A stretch of 64,000 nucleotides of DNA from Arachis hypogaea (GCF_003086295.3 NC_092045.1:88178693-88242692), one strand, 5' to 3'. Counted from the first letter of the stretch, positions 34,144 through 46,579 are shown. The notes: generated by a model not told the origin, from the sequence alone. Numbers and translations: made by a program.

Positions 34144-36484
34144 TTAGACATCAATTGTTCCTTGATTTTGAAGATCATGAGTGAAGAAGAATTTGGGAGA
34201 AATATGCTTTGTTCTATCACATTTGATGTATCCCCCCTTAAGTTGAGCTATGCATGTTGTATTATCTTTAAACAGGACAGTTGGAGCTATCTTATGGTCA
34301 ATCAATCCACGTGATGACAGAATATATTGGATTAAACTCATGAGCCAAAAACACTTGCGACTAGCTTCATGTATTGCTAGTATTTCAGCATGATTAGAAG
34401 ATGTTGTTGTAATCGTCTATTTCGTAGACCTCCATGATATAGCTGTTCCACCATATGTGAACAGGTATTCTGTTTAAGATCTCCCTCTTTGTGTGGATCA
34501 GATAAGTATTCTGCATCTGCATAGCCAATTAGTTGTGACTTGGATCCATATGGATAAAACAATCACATGTCAACCGTTCCATGAAGATATCGAAAGATTT
34601 GTTTGATTCCACTCCAGTGTCTTCTGGTTGGAGAGGAACTATACCTTGCTAGTAAGTTCACAGCAAATGATATATCAGGTCGTGTGTTATTAGCAAGATA
34701 TATTAGTGCTCCAATGGCACTAAGATATGGTACTTTAGGACTAAGGATATCTTCATTTTCTTTCTTAGGACAGAATTGATCCTTTTCCACATCCAAAGAT
34801 CTTACGATCATTAGGGTACTTAATGGATGTGACTTATCCATATAAAATCTCTTCAAGATCTTTTATGTGTATGTTGTTTGATGAATAAATATCCCATTTA
34901 TTGTGTGCTCGATCTGCAGGTCGAGACAAAATTTACTCTTTCCAAGATCTTTCATCTTAAACTCTTCTTTTAGAGTTTTTATAGTTGTTGGAATCTCTTC
35001 AGGAGTTCCAATGATATTTAAATCATCAACGTACACAGTAATTATAATGAATCCAGATACAGATTTCTTTATGAAAATACATGGGCAGATATCATCATTC
35101 TTAAATCCGTTTTTGGCCAGATACTCAGTAAGACGATTATACCACATTCATCTAGATTGCTTTAGACTATATAAAGATCTTTACAATTTGACTGAGTATA
35201 ACCCCTGTGAATATTCATTGGACGATTTAGATATCTTGAATCCTTCAGGGACTTTCATATAGATATCACGATCCAATGATCTGTATAAGTAGGTTGTTAC
35301 CATATCCATTAAATGCATATGTAGTTTATGGTATACGGATAAACTGACCAAATAAAGTAATGTTATTGCATCTGCTATAAGGAAATATGTTTCTTCATAA
35401 TTTATATCGGGGCTTTGCGAAAAACCTTGTGCCACTAGTCGAGCTTTGTAGCGTACAACTTCATTTTTCTCATTTCGTTTTCTCACAAATACCCATATGT
35501 ATCCAACAGGTTTTACATCTTCTAGTGTACGGACTACAGGTCCAAAGACTTCACGTTTTGCAAGTGAGTCTAATTCATCCTTCAAAGCTTCTTCCCATTT
35601 TGGCCAATAATTCCTTTGTTGAAATTCTTCGATTGTTCTTGTCTTAAGATCCTTACTTTCATGCATGATATTTAATGCCACATTATATGCAAATATTTCA
35701 TTGATAATTGTTTTATTTCGGTCCTATTTTTCTCCTATAAAGACATAATTTATCGAAATCTCGTCATTTTTACAATTTTCAGGTACCTGAACATCTTCTG
35801 GCGTTAAAACTATATCAGAGTTTCGGAAAACTGCATGTGTCTTTACTATGTCTTTTTCAACAGGAATAGTATTTACCTCTTTTTTTTCGAGAATTTTTGT
35901 CTTTGGAACCAACCGGTCTACCACGCTTCTTGCGTGAATTTGTTTCAGTGACCACTTATCCTATTGGGACTTCAATTCGAATTGGGGCATTTTCTGCTGA
36001 TATATAAGATTTGGTTATCCTCTTTGTATCAGAAAATGCATCAGGTAATTCATTTGCTATTCTTTGCAAATATATAATCTTTTGAACTTCTAGTTTATAT
36101 TGTCCTGATCAAGGATCTAAATGTATCAAGGATGATGTATTCCAATTAAGTTCCTTTTCAGGAAGCTTATTCTCTCCCCCTAATATTGGAAATTTTGATT
36201 CATTAAAATGACAATCCGTAAATCAGACTTTAAATACATCTCCAGTTTGTATCTCAAGATACCTCACTATAGAGGAAGAATCATATCCAACATATATCTC
36301 CAATTTTCTTTGGGGTCCTATTTTGATGCAAGAAGGTGGTGCAATAAGAACATATATCACACATCCGAATATTTTTAAATGGGAATTTGGCTGCTGGCCA
36401 AAAGCTAATTGCATAAGAGAGAACTGGTAGTAACTTGTTGGCCTCAAACGAATAAGTGTTGTGGCATATAAAATAACATGCCAT
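34144..36484 (-). pseudogene. Ty1/copia pol, decayed (integrase C-terminus, RT, RNase H)
   Basis: In coding order: integrase C-terminal region (36223-36447, FGQQPNSHLKIFGC and KIGPQRKLEIYVGYDSS); linker (35724-35924); reverse transcriptase (35681-34863) with WPKWEEALKDELDSL, RYKARLVAQGFSQ and the catalytic YVDD in TVYVDDLNIIGT; then YLSAIGALIYLANNTRPDIS (34563-34856); and RNase H (34562-34144) with GYADAEYLSDP and IKCDRTKHI. Multiple stops and frameshifts make it non-functional. Gag, protease and the integrase core are missing. The 5' end stops abruptly at 36484, where ORF1 sequence of element F begins. Confidence 0.9.
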
Positions 36485-37143
36485 TAGAGCTTTGAGTATC
36501 TAAGTATTGGGAGATCAAGTTGGTTACTACCTCGGTTGAGGTAGCCATTAGAGCTTCAAATCGCTCTTGAACAATGGTGCGATATTCTATTAGCTCTTGG
36601 ATATATAAAATGAGAGTGTCATTCATGAGTGTTTGAGGTGGATAGGAGGGTTCATTGTTTAGGAAAAAGGGTTCATAGTAGGAAGGTGGTGCATCTTGAT
36701 AAGGATATGAAGGTGGTGCATATTGAGGTGGTGGTTCTTTGGGAGTATTGATGTTGAAATTGTGGTGGCTTTAAGTATGGTTCATATGGGTCATAAGGTG
36801 GTTGGTATGATGGATATGGGTTAGGATCATATAGAGGTGTTTAGTGGTAGGGAGCTTGTGAGTGTGGTGGTTGAAGACTATGTTGAGGATATGACTCATA
36901 GGCATATGGTGGTTGTGATTGATAATCACAAGGAGATCCACCATAACCATTGGATTGGTATGAATTATGGAATGGTTCTTGCTTATAGTACATTGGAGGA
37001 GGTTGTTGTTTAGAGGGTTGATCATAAGCATATGGCTCCCCCCACCTTTGATTGTTCCATCGTTAATGCATATCCTCATTGTAGCTTCCATTCCCTACAA
37101 CATAGTTTGAACCAAACTCATAACCAAAAGGGTGAGAATTCAT
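36485..37143 (-). pseudogene. ORF1 remnant of LTR element F
   Basis: From the start at 37143 the sequence shows the ORF1 family features (FGYEFGSNYVVG, WNNQRWGEPYAYDQ, KQQPPPMYY, SQPPYAYES), close to ORF1 of element C. A TAA replaces a Gln codon just before WNNQRW, and later frameshifts break it further. The C-terminal half is absent because copia sequence begins at 36484. Confidence 0.8.
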
Positions 37144-37275
37144 AGTGAAAAGAGAAAAAAAATTAAAAGCTAATAAGAACAAAATCCTACAACTAGCAAA
37201 AACTAACAAAAATACTCAAGCACTATTCACAATATTAACACATATACAATAACCAACAATAAGCGCACATTGCAA

Positions 37276-37293
37276 TTCCTGGCAACGGCGCCA
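37276..37293 (-). other. Primer binding site of element F, tRNA-Asp type
   Basis: On the minus strand TGGCGCCGTTGCCAGGAA, complementary to the 3' end of plant tRNA-Asp apart from one changed base. The sequence from 37294 to 37462 is the inner part of this element's 5' LTR. Confidence 0.8.
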
Positions 37294-37462
37294 AAAACTT
37301 GATGTGGGGATAAATGCCGGTTAAGAATTCACCAAAGGATTTTTCCAATTCAAAGTCACATAGTATAGTTCTAAACCAACAATTAACCCTCAATCAAAGT
37401 TTAATTTGTTTGTAACTTAAGCCAAACCCAATGAAAACTGACAGTATTTAAATCTCGAATCG
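37294..37462 (-). mobile_element. Partial 5' LTR of element F
   Basis: Lies next to the primer site and contains a TATAGTTCTAAACC word shared with LTRs of the other families (TATAGTTTCTAAACC). It is cut by the LTR of gypsy element E. Confidence 0.6.
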
Positions 37463-40106
37463 TGTAAGAACCAGAATTTTCACGAATAAAATCATTTAAA
37501 TGCCCAAATTAAATTCCGAAAAGTTAGGATGAGAATTTGGGGATTTAAATATGATTTTCGAACTCAGTAGGTCCTTCCGAGTCAGAAAATATATTTTCTG
37601 TGAAAAATCGTGAAAAACCGCGAACCGATAGTCGAACCAGTTGAACCGGTTCAAGTCTGCTCGGTGCTGCGCGAGAAGCAGTGAAAACAGCCAAAAACCT
37701 TAGAAGAATATTAGAGATGGAAAACCGGGCGTTAGTGTTAAAAGTTTGGCCCGAAGTTGGGACAAATGGGCTAAAAATGCTAACAGATTGAACCGGGCCT
37801 AAGTTGGGCCCAAGTCCAACATATATAAGGGTTCATTAATGAACCCAAACACTCATAACACACTCAAACACACACACTCAGCTGAAGAGAAGGGGAAGAA
37901 GAGAAACTCTTGAGCACTATTCACTTCAATCTTTCCAAGCTAATATCTTGAGCTACGGTGCTTTGATTTGCATGTCGTCAGCGACTACGCATTCCTTGTG
38001 AAGAGCTATATAAAAATCATGCAAGAAACTGGTAAGGAAAGTTTGAAATCTTCCCAGTTCCTCTCCTCTAAATTTTGGGTTTTTAGGGTTTTGAGTTAAA
38101 TGAGTTTTTGTGATTTTGGATGTTTAGGATTACTCTAATCCTTGCTTAGCATTGGATTTTTGCTATCAAATCTGTTAACAAAAAGTAAGAGCCACTAAAA
38201 CCTTGTGATATTATGTTTAAATGGAACCCTAGGTTGATTTTGTGGTAATTTATATGTGTATAGCTTGATTATTGTGAGTTTGGAGCTTGTTGGTGCTTGT
38301 TGGAGTTACATTGGTGGTTGGAATTAGGTTGAAATCTCATTTGGTTCATAAAGAGAATCGGTCAAGGTATGATTTCGATTTCTTCTATGTAGTATATAAT
38401 ATTCATAGACACTTAGGCTAGTGACCCATAGGATAGGATTGGATTTGAATGGTTGATGAGTTGTTGGATGCTATTGTATGATGATGTATGATGAAATGAT
38501 AATTTTTGAGTTTGATATTGATAATTGATAGTGGTATGATGAGGATGAATGATTTGTGAAGTTGGGGAGTGAATTATGTTGATAAATGAGATATTGATGT
38601 TAATTGATTGTGAATATATTAATGAGGTTTGCTTTATTTTCACCTATTTTACCTTCCCGACGAGGTTGCAAGATTTTATAACACATTTTTAAGATTTTTG
38701 GGCATATTTTTGGATACTCAAACATGGAAAAAGATTTAAGGGTTTTAGCCGCTATTATTTGAAAAATTTAGAAAACGGAGGCTTAGGTTTCTGGCGTACT
38801 GAAAGTGGTCCAATATTATGTGGTGAATGGTTGATGGATAAGATGAAGATTAAGAAACTATTGAGTTCGAAACTGAAATGTGAATGAGCAGTAGATTGAA
38901 AAGAGTCAAGGACTCTGAATAAAGTGATGGATCCATCTTGTACTAAAAATGTTTTTGAAAACCACTGCACTACTTTTTCATTGAGATTATGAGACGCTAT
39001 GCGCCCGGCAGGGGCCAAAGTTGGATTCTGCCTGTCGAGGTAGCAGCAGCGGCGTAAGGGCGGTGGTTCATCCAGCTTACGCTTAGATGTGAGGTCGGTA
39101 GCAATAGATCCCGCTCGCATCCCTTCGGATCATCAGAGCGTATAGGTGCAAAACCCTGGATAGTGATCCGAGCACTATATCTCGGGGGTTCCCACACCAT
39201 GAATCCGAAGGGCAACATCTCCATGAAGATGTGTCAGGTTGGCAGTTGAATCGACAATGTGATATCACAGCTAGTAGGGCAGGCATTCATCATGTGCATT
39301 TTCTATTTGTTTGTATGCTTTGCCGACTTGATATTGTTTTCCTATATGTATAACATGTATAATTGCTATTTGAATTAATTGCTATATATGCTTCTATCTG
39401 TGTTTTACTTGTATTGTATATATTGTATTTTCTACCGGGATTGAGTAGGTTTGGAAGGCAGTGGCAATAGGATCGCATGGAGGATCGATTGGTGAAGGCT
39501 GTGGGACAGTGGTGTTTGATTAGATTAGAAATCCCCTAAGATAGATTACCCTTTTATGGTGCTATGGTTTAGGGTTTTGTTAAGGTTTTACCTATTATGC
39601 TTATTTGGTTAAGAATGCTTTAAGCTTGAATTCTTGTGATGGATATGGAGTCTAGGATTGCCTTTGGCGTCCCGGGGTCTTATATCTTACATCACTGAGC
39701 ACTGTTACCATACTGAGAATCTCCTGTTCTCATACCATATTTCTGTTGTTGTTTTCAGATGCATGACATAACCCACCATGGTGAGTTGTCTGGTTGGTGG
39801 CAGAAGCGGAGGATCTGGATACTCCTTTTGGATCTTTTGATTTATTTTGAATTAGGTCTCTCACTTTTTTATTTTGTTTCGCCTAGAGGCTTGTATCTGA
39901 GAGAACAAAACTTGTATAAGCTGTTTTTACTGTCTGGGTTCATGTATTGTCTGTATATGGCTAGTCGGCTTAAACTCCGCGAGCCGTGGCTAGCGTCTTA
40001 TGATATTATACTATTATACTATGATATTTTGTTATGCTATACCTATTCCTTGTGCCTTAAGTTAGTAGCTTCGCTAGTACGTTTTGCACTTTTCAAATCC
40101 TGTCTT
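37463..40106 (+). mobile_element. 5' LTR of gypsy element E (truncated)
   Basis: Starts TGTAAGAACCAG and follows the G1 LTR in order. It lacks the section corresponding to about 4500-5235 of G1, which holds the whole dyad array. The end corresponding to about 6776-6906 of G1 is also missing, because element D begins at 40107. Confidence 0.75.
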
Positions 40107-40326
40107 TGATAAACCCCATTTTTAGGGTTTATCTTGTGTTGAATTTAGAGCATTTTGATAACCTTTCCTCACATTTATTCAATAAAATAGCATGATTTTG
40201 TGATTGTCTCTTTACTTGTGCTTAGATGTAAAAACATACTTTTTAGACCTTTAACTTGATGATTTTAAATCTCTCTTTGATTCCATTAGATGCCTTGATG
40301 TGTTTGTTAGTGATTTCAGATTGAAT
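40107..40326 (+). mobile_element. 5' LTR fragment of element D
   Basis: Begins TGATAAACCCC and matches the first 220 bp of the LTR at 61633 almost base for base. It then jumps directly into ORF2 sequence, showing an internal deletion of the rest of the LTR, the primer site and ORF1. Confidence 0.85.
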
Positions 40327-40924
40327 ATGTTATTTGCTTATCTGTCTAGAGATGCTAAGACTTGGCAACAGCTATTTGCCCATTATTATGTCATGCCCAC
40401 CATCCACTTTTCTGAGATTCCGATGGATATGCTTCTCCTGATCGGTTGTGTCAAAGAGGAGAAGGAAGTCTACTTCCCCCGGTTGATCAGGAGAGGTATG
40501 TGGCGAGCACATATCAGGGGCCTACTACCATTTTCCACATTAGTCACGCGGATGATTGAGTTAGCAGGTGCCCCATGGAGGGATGATGACGCGATACCAC
40601 CACCACTAGACGAGGACGACAAGGAGGTTACTATTCCTTAGGGTTCGTGGGTGCATGAGAAACCCCCATCCAGGTGCCGATCTCGAGCTAGAGTAGTAGT
40701 AGGTGCAGCTAGACCCCCTTCATTAGCAACCGCAGCTGGACCATCTTCTTCAGTAGTAGCAGTACCTTTACCACCACCACCCGAGCCGACCTATCTTCTG
40801 GTTCAGCGTCTATTCCATTTCATGGAGCGCAGTGAGTGCCGTATTATGCGACGCTTGGACTGAGTGGACCAGGCATTCGTAGCATAGGGCATTAAGCTAC
40901 CACCTCTTCCTGTCTCTTCGGCAT
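40327..40924 (+). pseudogene. ORF2 fragment of element D (putative plant transposon protein)
   Basis: Homologous to ORF2 of element C: MLFAYLSRDAKTWQQ, FSEIPMDMLLLIGCV, FPRLIRRGMWRAHIRGLLPF and EPTYLLVQRLFHFMER. Three in-frame stops replace residues present in C (a TAG where C has Trp at TIPWGGW, a TGA where C has Arg, and a TAG where C has Gln). Element B interrupts it at 40925. The apparent continuous frame from 40300 starts inside the LTR and is an artefact of the deletion. Confidence 0.8.
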
Positions 40925-42362
40925 TGACGTTAGGATTTTTGCTAGTAAAGAATTTCATAAAAACAGTCGCGTTGTAGATATAGTCTCTAAACCGACAAAA
41001 ATCCCTTCGTACAAACGTTTTGGTTGTCACAAGTAACAAACTCCTTCAAAATTGATAACCGAGTATTTAAACATCGGGTCGTCTTCTCAAGGAATTGCAG
41101 GGAGGTATGTTCTTATTATTGGTTATGAAAAAGTGTGTTTGGGGTTTTGGATTAAGGTAAAAGGTACGAGTATATTTTTAAAGCAATAAAAATAAATAAA
41201 TAACTGTAAAATAAACTCTTGGCAAGGTATGTGAACTAGAGGTCCTATCCCAGTTATCCTTATCAATTGTAATGAGAATTGGATTTTTTCCCACTTTGTT
41301 AACCTCTAACTATGAAGGTAAGTTAAGTGGATGAATTCCAATTTTCAATTAATAATGAGTTTGATAACTCAAGAGTCACCAATTAATCGACCACAGCCAA
41401 GAATGTAAAAAGCTAAATTAAAATTATAAATATCTGAAATACCTTCAATTCATTCAAAGCAGTAAAATCTAACATGGAAAATATTCATAAGCCAATTGGG
41501 CAACAGGAAAATCCAAATTATTTATATCAATAAAAAAAGCAATCATCAATCTGAAATATCTCAAATAACATTAATTAAGAAAATCAATCTAAACATGGAA
41601 CATTGAAAATAAATAAAAATAAAGAACCTGGGATTGAGAGTCACTCCTAAAACTAAGAGAAGTCCTAATCCTAAGAGAGAGAGAGAAAGGAGAGAACCTC
41701 TCTCTCTAAAACTACATCTAAAACATAAAAAGTGAATTATGAGTGCCTTCTTATGAATGGATGCATTCCCCCACTTTATAACCTCTGGTCTATGCTTTCT
41801 AGACTTGGATTTGGGCCAAAAAGGGGTTTAGAACTTGCTGGGGCGTGTTCTGTAATTTTTTGGTGCGTGGCCTCTGTCACGCGTCCGCGTGGGTCACGCG
41901 GTCGCGTCATTCAGAGCTTTTCCTTGCCACGCGGTCGTGTCAGTCATGCGACCGCGTCATGTGCGTTCTGCTTAAGGCGCGCGGTCGCGTCAGTCATGCG
42001 GCCGCGTCGCTGAATCTTCGCTTCTGGCACGCGATCGCGTCGTCCATGCGATCGCGTGAATACCAGTTTCCTTAAAGCTCCGTTTTGCTTTCTCCTTCCA
42101 TTTTTGTATGTTTCCTTTTCCATCCTCTAAGTCATTCCGCCTTAGAAAATCTGAAACTACTCAACATACTAATCACGGCATCGAATGGAAATAAAGGTAA
42201 TTAAAATAATTAATTTTTAAAGCTTAGGAAACAAGTTTTTCACAATACGACATAATAAGGAAGGGAAAGTAAAACCATGCAATTAATGTGAATAAGTAGG
42301 TGAAGGATTATATAAATCACTCAAATTAAGCACAAAAGAACTCACGAAATATAGGTTTATCA
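40925..42362 (-). repeat. 3' LTR of element B
   Basis: 1438 bp. On the minus strand it begins TGATAAACCTATA at 42362. It pairs with the interrupted copy at 48443-49390 plus 59689-59998. It contains four dyad pairs at exactly 50-bp spacing. Confidence 0.9.
41879..42057. repeat. GC-rich dyad array in the LTR of element B, period exactly 50 bp
   Basis: Pairs start at 41879, 41929, 41979 and 42029. Each is two ACGCGNNCGCGT-like 12-mers, 17 bp apart start to start. The same array in the other LTR copy resumes at 59688 and 59738. Confidence 0.9.
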
Positions 42363-42363
42363 A

Positions 42364-42400
42364 CCTCCCCACACTTAAACACTAGCATGTCCTCATGCTA
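42364..42400 (-). other. Polypurine tract and AGGA hairpin of element B
   Basis: On the minus strand, stem TAGCATG / CATGCTA with loop AGGA (42383-42400), then TTTAAGTGTGGGGAGG adjoining the LTR. Confidence 0.85.
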
Positions 42401-42775
42401 AATCCAAGGTAAATAATTAAGGTTAAAGTGATGGAATGCAATGCAACCTAAATTAAATGCAACTAAATGCAAATTGTTTTTACCTACTTGGTTAAAAATA
42501 AATAAGTTCTTCAAGACAAATATGAACTGGATTTCACTAATTCAAATCACAAAATACAATACAAATAACTTGCGAGAAGAAGATAGCTCATGAAAGCAGG
42601 GAACATAGAATTGAGCACTGAACCCTTGGTAGTGTATATCATTCTAACTTTCAAGTGTCTAGGGTCAATTATCTCAATTCTCTACTAATCTTGCTGTCTA
42701 TAGCTTGCTCTTCATCTAACAATCAACAAAAATTTAATGCACCAATACACAAATCAAGAGGTCTTTTAAGGGTTA

Positions 42776-44404
42776 TGGTGGGCGAAATTGTGATCACTAC
42801 AACTCAAATAATCCCTGGTAATGAATCCAAAGACTTGGTGTTCAATACCATGGCATAAACACAACTTCGCACAACTAACCAGCAAGTGTACTGGGTCGTC
42901 CAAGTAATAAACCTTACGCGAGTAAGGGTCGATCCCACAGAGATTGTTGGTATGAAGCAAGCTATGGTCACCTTGTAAATCTTAGTCAGGCAAACTCAAA
43001 TGGTTATGAATGATGAATAAGACATAAAGATAAAGATAGAGATACTTATGCAATTCATTGGTGGGAATTTCAGATAAGCGTATGGAGATGCTGTGTCCCT
43101 TCCGTCTCTCTGCTTTCCTACTGTCTTCATCCAATCCTTCTTACTCCTTTCCATGGCAAGCTGTATGTAGGGTTTCACCGTTGTCAGTGGCTACCTCCCA
43201 TCCTCTCAGTGAAAATGTTCAACGCACCCTGTCACGGCACGACTATTCATCTGTCGGTTCTCAATCAGGTTGGAATAGAATCCAGTGATTCTTTTGCGTC
43301 TGTCACTAACGCCCAGCCTTCAGGAGTTTGAAGCTCGTCACAGTCATTTAATCATTGAATCCTACTCAGAATACCACAGACAAGGTTTAGACCTTCCGGA
43401 TTCTCTTGAATGCCGCCATCAGTTCTAGCTTATACCACGAAGATTCCGGTTAAAGAATCCAAGAGATATCCACCCAATCTAAGGTAGAACAGAGGTGGTT
43501 GTCAGGCACACGTTCATAGGTGAGAATGATGATGAGTGTCACGGATCATCACATTCATCAAGTTGAGGAACAAGTGATATCTTGGAACAAGAATAAGCCG
43601 AATTGAATAGAAGAACAATAGTAATTGCATTAATACTCGAGGTACAGCAGAGCTCCACACCTTAATCTATGGTGTATAGAAACTCCACCGTTGAAAATAC
43701 ATAAGAACAAGGTCTAGGCATGGCCGAGAGGCCAGCCTCCAAACGTGATCAAAAGATCTAAAAATGATCCAAAAATGAAAATACAATAGCAAAATGTCTT
43801 ATTTATAAAGAACTAGTAGCCTAAGGTTTACAAAGATGAGTAAATGACATAAAAATCCACTTCCGGGCCCACTTGGTGTGTGCTTGGGCTGAGCATTGAA
43901 GCATTTTCGTGTAGAGACTCTTCTTGGAGTTAAACACCAGCTTTCATGCCAGTTTGGGCGTTTAACTCCCATCCTTGTGCCAGTTCCGGCGTTTAACGCT
44001 GGGAATTCTAATGGTGACTTTGAACGCCGGTTTGGGCCATCAAATCTTGACCAAAGTATGGACTATTATATATTGCTGGAAAGCCCAGAATGTCTACTTT
44101 CCAACGCCGTTGAGAGCGCGCCAATTGGGCTTCTGTAGCTCCAGAAAATCCACTTCGAGTGCAGGGAGGTCAGAATCCAACAGCATCTGCAGTCCTTTTT
44201 AGTCTCTGAATTAGATTTTTGCTCAAGTCCCTCAATTTCAGCCAGAAAATACCTGAAATCACAGAAAAACACACAAATTCATAGTAAAGTCCAGAAAAGT
44301 GAATTTTAACTAAAAAATAATAAAAATATACTAAAAACTAACTAGAACATACTAAAAACATACTAAAAATAATGCCAAAAAGCGTATAAATTATCCGCTC
44401 ATCA
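42776..44404 (-). mobile_element. Solo LTR inserted in element B
   Basis: 1629 bp. On the minus strand it begins TGATGAGCGGATAATTTATA and ends with CA at 42776. It is flanked by GGTTA (42771-42775) and GGTTG (44405-44409), a 5-bp duplication with one mismatch. Element A is uninterrupted at the matching point near 11898, which confirms the insertion. There is no internal region, so it arose by recombination between the two LTRs of a full element. Short frames inside it are not genes. Confidence 0.85.
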
Positions 44405-45329
44405 GGTTGTAATGGGGCTAGGGTCAAGGTAGGATTGTATTTGGCTAAGTGGACTAAAATTTGAATTCTTAATTAACTGAAACTTTTCCACCTAACTTAA
44501 ACAATCTATGTAATCATAATACAACATCTAGCCATCCATTAACCATGTTTTCCACATATTCATGCATTCTAATTTTAAGTACAGTACATATGCATTGCCT
44601 TCACTACTTACTTTGGGGCATTTTGTCCCTTTTTTTTATGCATATGATTAATTTATTGAATGCATGAACATGTCCTAAATATTTTTTTCACATTTTCAGA
44701 AAATTCTAACATACTCAATTCTCAAACCAGATGTTTCCAAACCCACTCTTCCCCACACTTAATTCATAAGCATTCTCACTAGTCTAAGCTAACCAAGGAT
44801 TCAAATTAAGGACATTATTGTTTTTCGCTTAGAGTTAATGATGTGCTAAAATAAAGAACAAAAGGGTAAAATAGGATCAAAATTGGTTTGCAATAGATAA
44901 TGAAAAGGTTAAGGCCATATGGGTATGTAAGCTCAGTGAAACAAGGCCTCAATCATATAAGTGTATGCATACATTAAACAATGGAAATATAGAATCAAGC
45001 AAGACAAATATCACAATTTTAGAGAGAAAAACACACACCAAAAATAAAATATTGGTTGATAAAATGCAACCAATCAAATAGGCTCAAAATCTCACTAGTT
45101 TTGTGTGTTCAAGCTTTAAACTATGTTCCAAAATAATATTTCTTCAAACAAGTGTAACAAAAAAAAATTTATTCAAATTAGTGAAATTCTCTAAAAATTT
45201 TCTTGAAAAAGAAAATATTACTTCAACCAAGTGGTAAAATATGCAAAAAAAATCAAACAAATATGCAATCAATCATGCAAATGCAATAATGAACTACAAA
45301 GAAAATTTAAACATTGGTGCTAAAATATG

Positions 45330-45514
45330 AAGTGACTAACCCATGAAAGTCGGTATCGACCTCCCCACACTTAAAGATTGCACCGTCCTCGGTGCATGCT
45401 GAGATGTGCAGGTGGACGGGCTGTTCCAACTGATGCTTTTCTTCAAGGATTGTGCTGATGGACTTGTTTGTCTCTCCCATGTGATCGTCTTCCGGTTCTC
45501 TTCCTGGTGGCCAT
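45330..45514 (-). pseudogene. ORF2-like start of element B, frameshifted
   Basis: An ATG at 45514 gives the same MATRKRTGRR start as element A, but a one-base difference about 40 bp later changes the frame. The upstream TTTCTTTCAGG resembles a splice acceptor. It encloses the internal polypurine-like module at 45360-45396. Confidence 0.4.
45360..45396 (-). other. Internal polypurine-tract-like module of element B
   Basis: On the minus strand, stem TGCACCG / CGGTGCA with loop AGGA (45379-45396), followed by TTTAAGTGTGGGGAGG (45360-45375). Confidence 0.7.
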
Positions 45515-46054
45515 CCTGAAAGAAAAAAGGGAAGAAAAGTAACCCAAAAATAAAGATAGAAATTAAAAGATAGAGTATGGTTGGGTTAATGCCAGATGAA
45601 AAAGGTCTCATTCACATGGTAGCTACAATATGTAAGAATAGAAGCCATGGCATACCAGTGGTGCAGAATATGCAACAATGGGGGAGAGAGTGGGGAAGGA
45701 AAGATAATATAAATTAAAAATCAATACAAAAGTAATACAGGTATAAAAGATTGGCATTGATTTAAATAATATTACCTAACCAGAATAAAACAAGTCATAA
45801 GCACCAAGATAATACCAGAGAAGAAATAACAATTGAATAAAAATATTTGAACACCAATGGTAAAAGAATAAATTTAGAAAAATAAAAATATGCAATGAAT
45901 GAAAGTATGCAAATAAAATAAAATAAAATGAGAGGGAAAAAGGAGGAGAAGAAGAAAAAGAAAGTGAGAAAGGAGAGAGAAGGAAGAAATTAGGATTAGA
46001 AAAGAGAGGATAAGAAAATTGGCACTAATCTGGATAGGTTGTGCGACGCTGGCG

Positions 46055-46579
46055 ACGCGGTTGCGTGGGTGACGCGGTCGCGTGGTGCGCGATAAGGTTG
46101 GGTGACGCGGACGCGTGGGGCACGCGATCGCGTGACGCGATTTGTGCTAGTGGCGCGAGTGCAGCCTCGCGGTCGCACAACTCTCTGTTCGAAACTTGGT
46201 ATTGCCAAAATCCAGGGTGACGCGGTCGCGTGGTCGACGCGATCGCGTGGGTGGCCTTATTTCCAATATGACGCGGACGCGTGGGTGACATGTTCGAGTG
46301 GCAGGGCTTGTGCTGCTAGCACGGGCCCAGCCCAATTTCAGCTCAACTTTCGGCCATACACCCTTTTTACGCCGATTTCAGGTCACGCGGCCGCGTGGGT
46401 GACGCGGTCGCGTGGGAGGCTATTTTTCCAATTGACGCAAACGCGTGGGTGACGCGTTCGCGTGGAGTCAATTTGTGCTAAAAGCGCGCCTCCAGCCCTG
46501 CTCCTGCGAAACTCTCTGTTCATATTAATATTGTCTCCCATCTTCTTGCGACACGGACGCGTCGCTGATTCGGTCGCGT
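46055..46579. repeat. GC-rich dyad array in the interior of element B
   Basis: Pairs start at 46055, 46105, 46220, 46271, 46385, 46435 and 46551. Intervals alternate 50, 115, 51, 114, 50 and 116 bp, and partners are 17 bp apart. The overlapping frames on both strands are composition artefacts. Confidence 0.9.

Noticed and set aside
38990..39240. Organellar or rRNA fragment suggested by higher GC content
   Set aside because: The segment aligns in order with the gypsy LTR repeat block near 5880-5960 at its end, and no rRNA or organellar gene was recognised.
40300..40326. Start of the ORF2-like protein of element D
   Set aside because: These codons come from LTR sequence joined to ORF2 by deletion; the homologous protein in C does not begin this way.
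41879..42057. CRISPR-like array: repeats of about 29 bp with 21-bp spacers
   Set aside because: The period fits superficially, but the repeats are degenerate dyads, the sequence is plant nuclear DNA inside an LTR, and there are no cas genes. It is reported as a dyad array.
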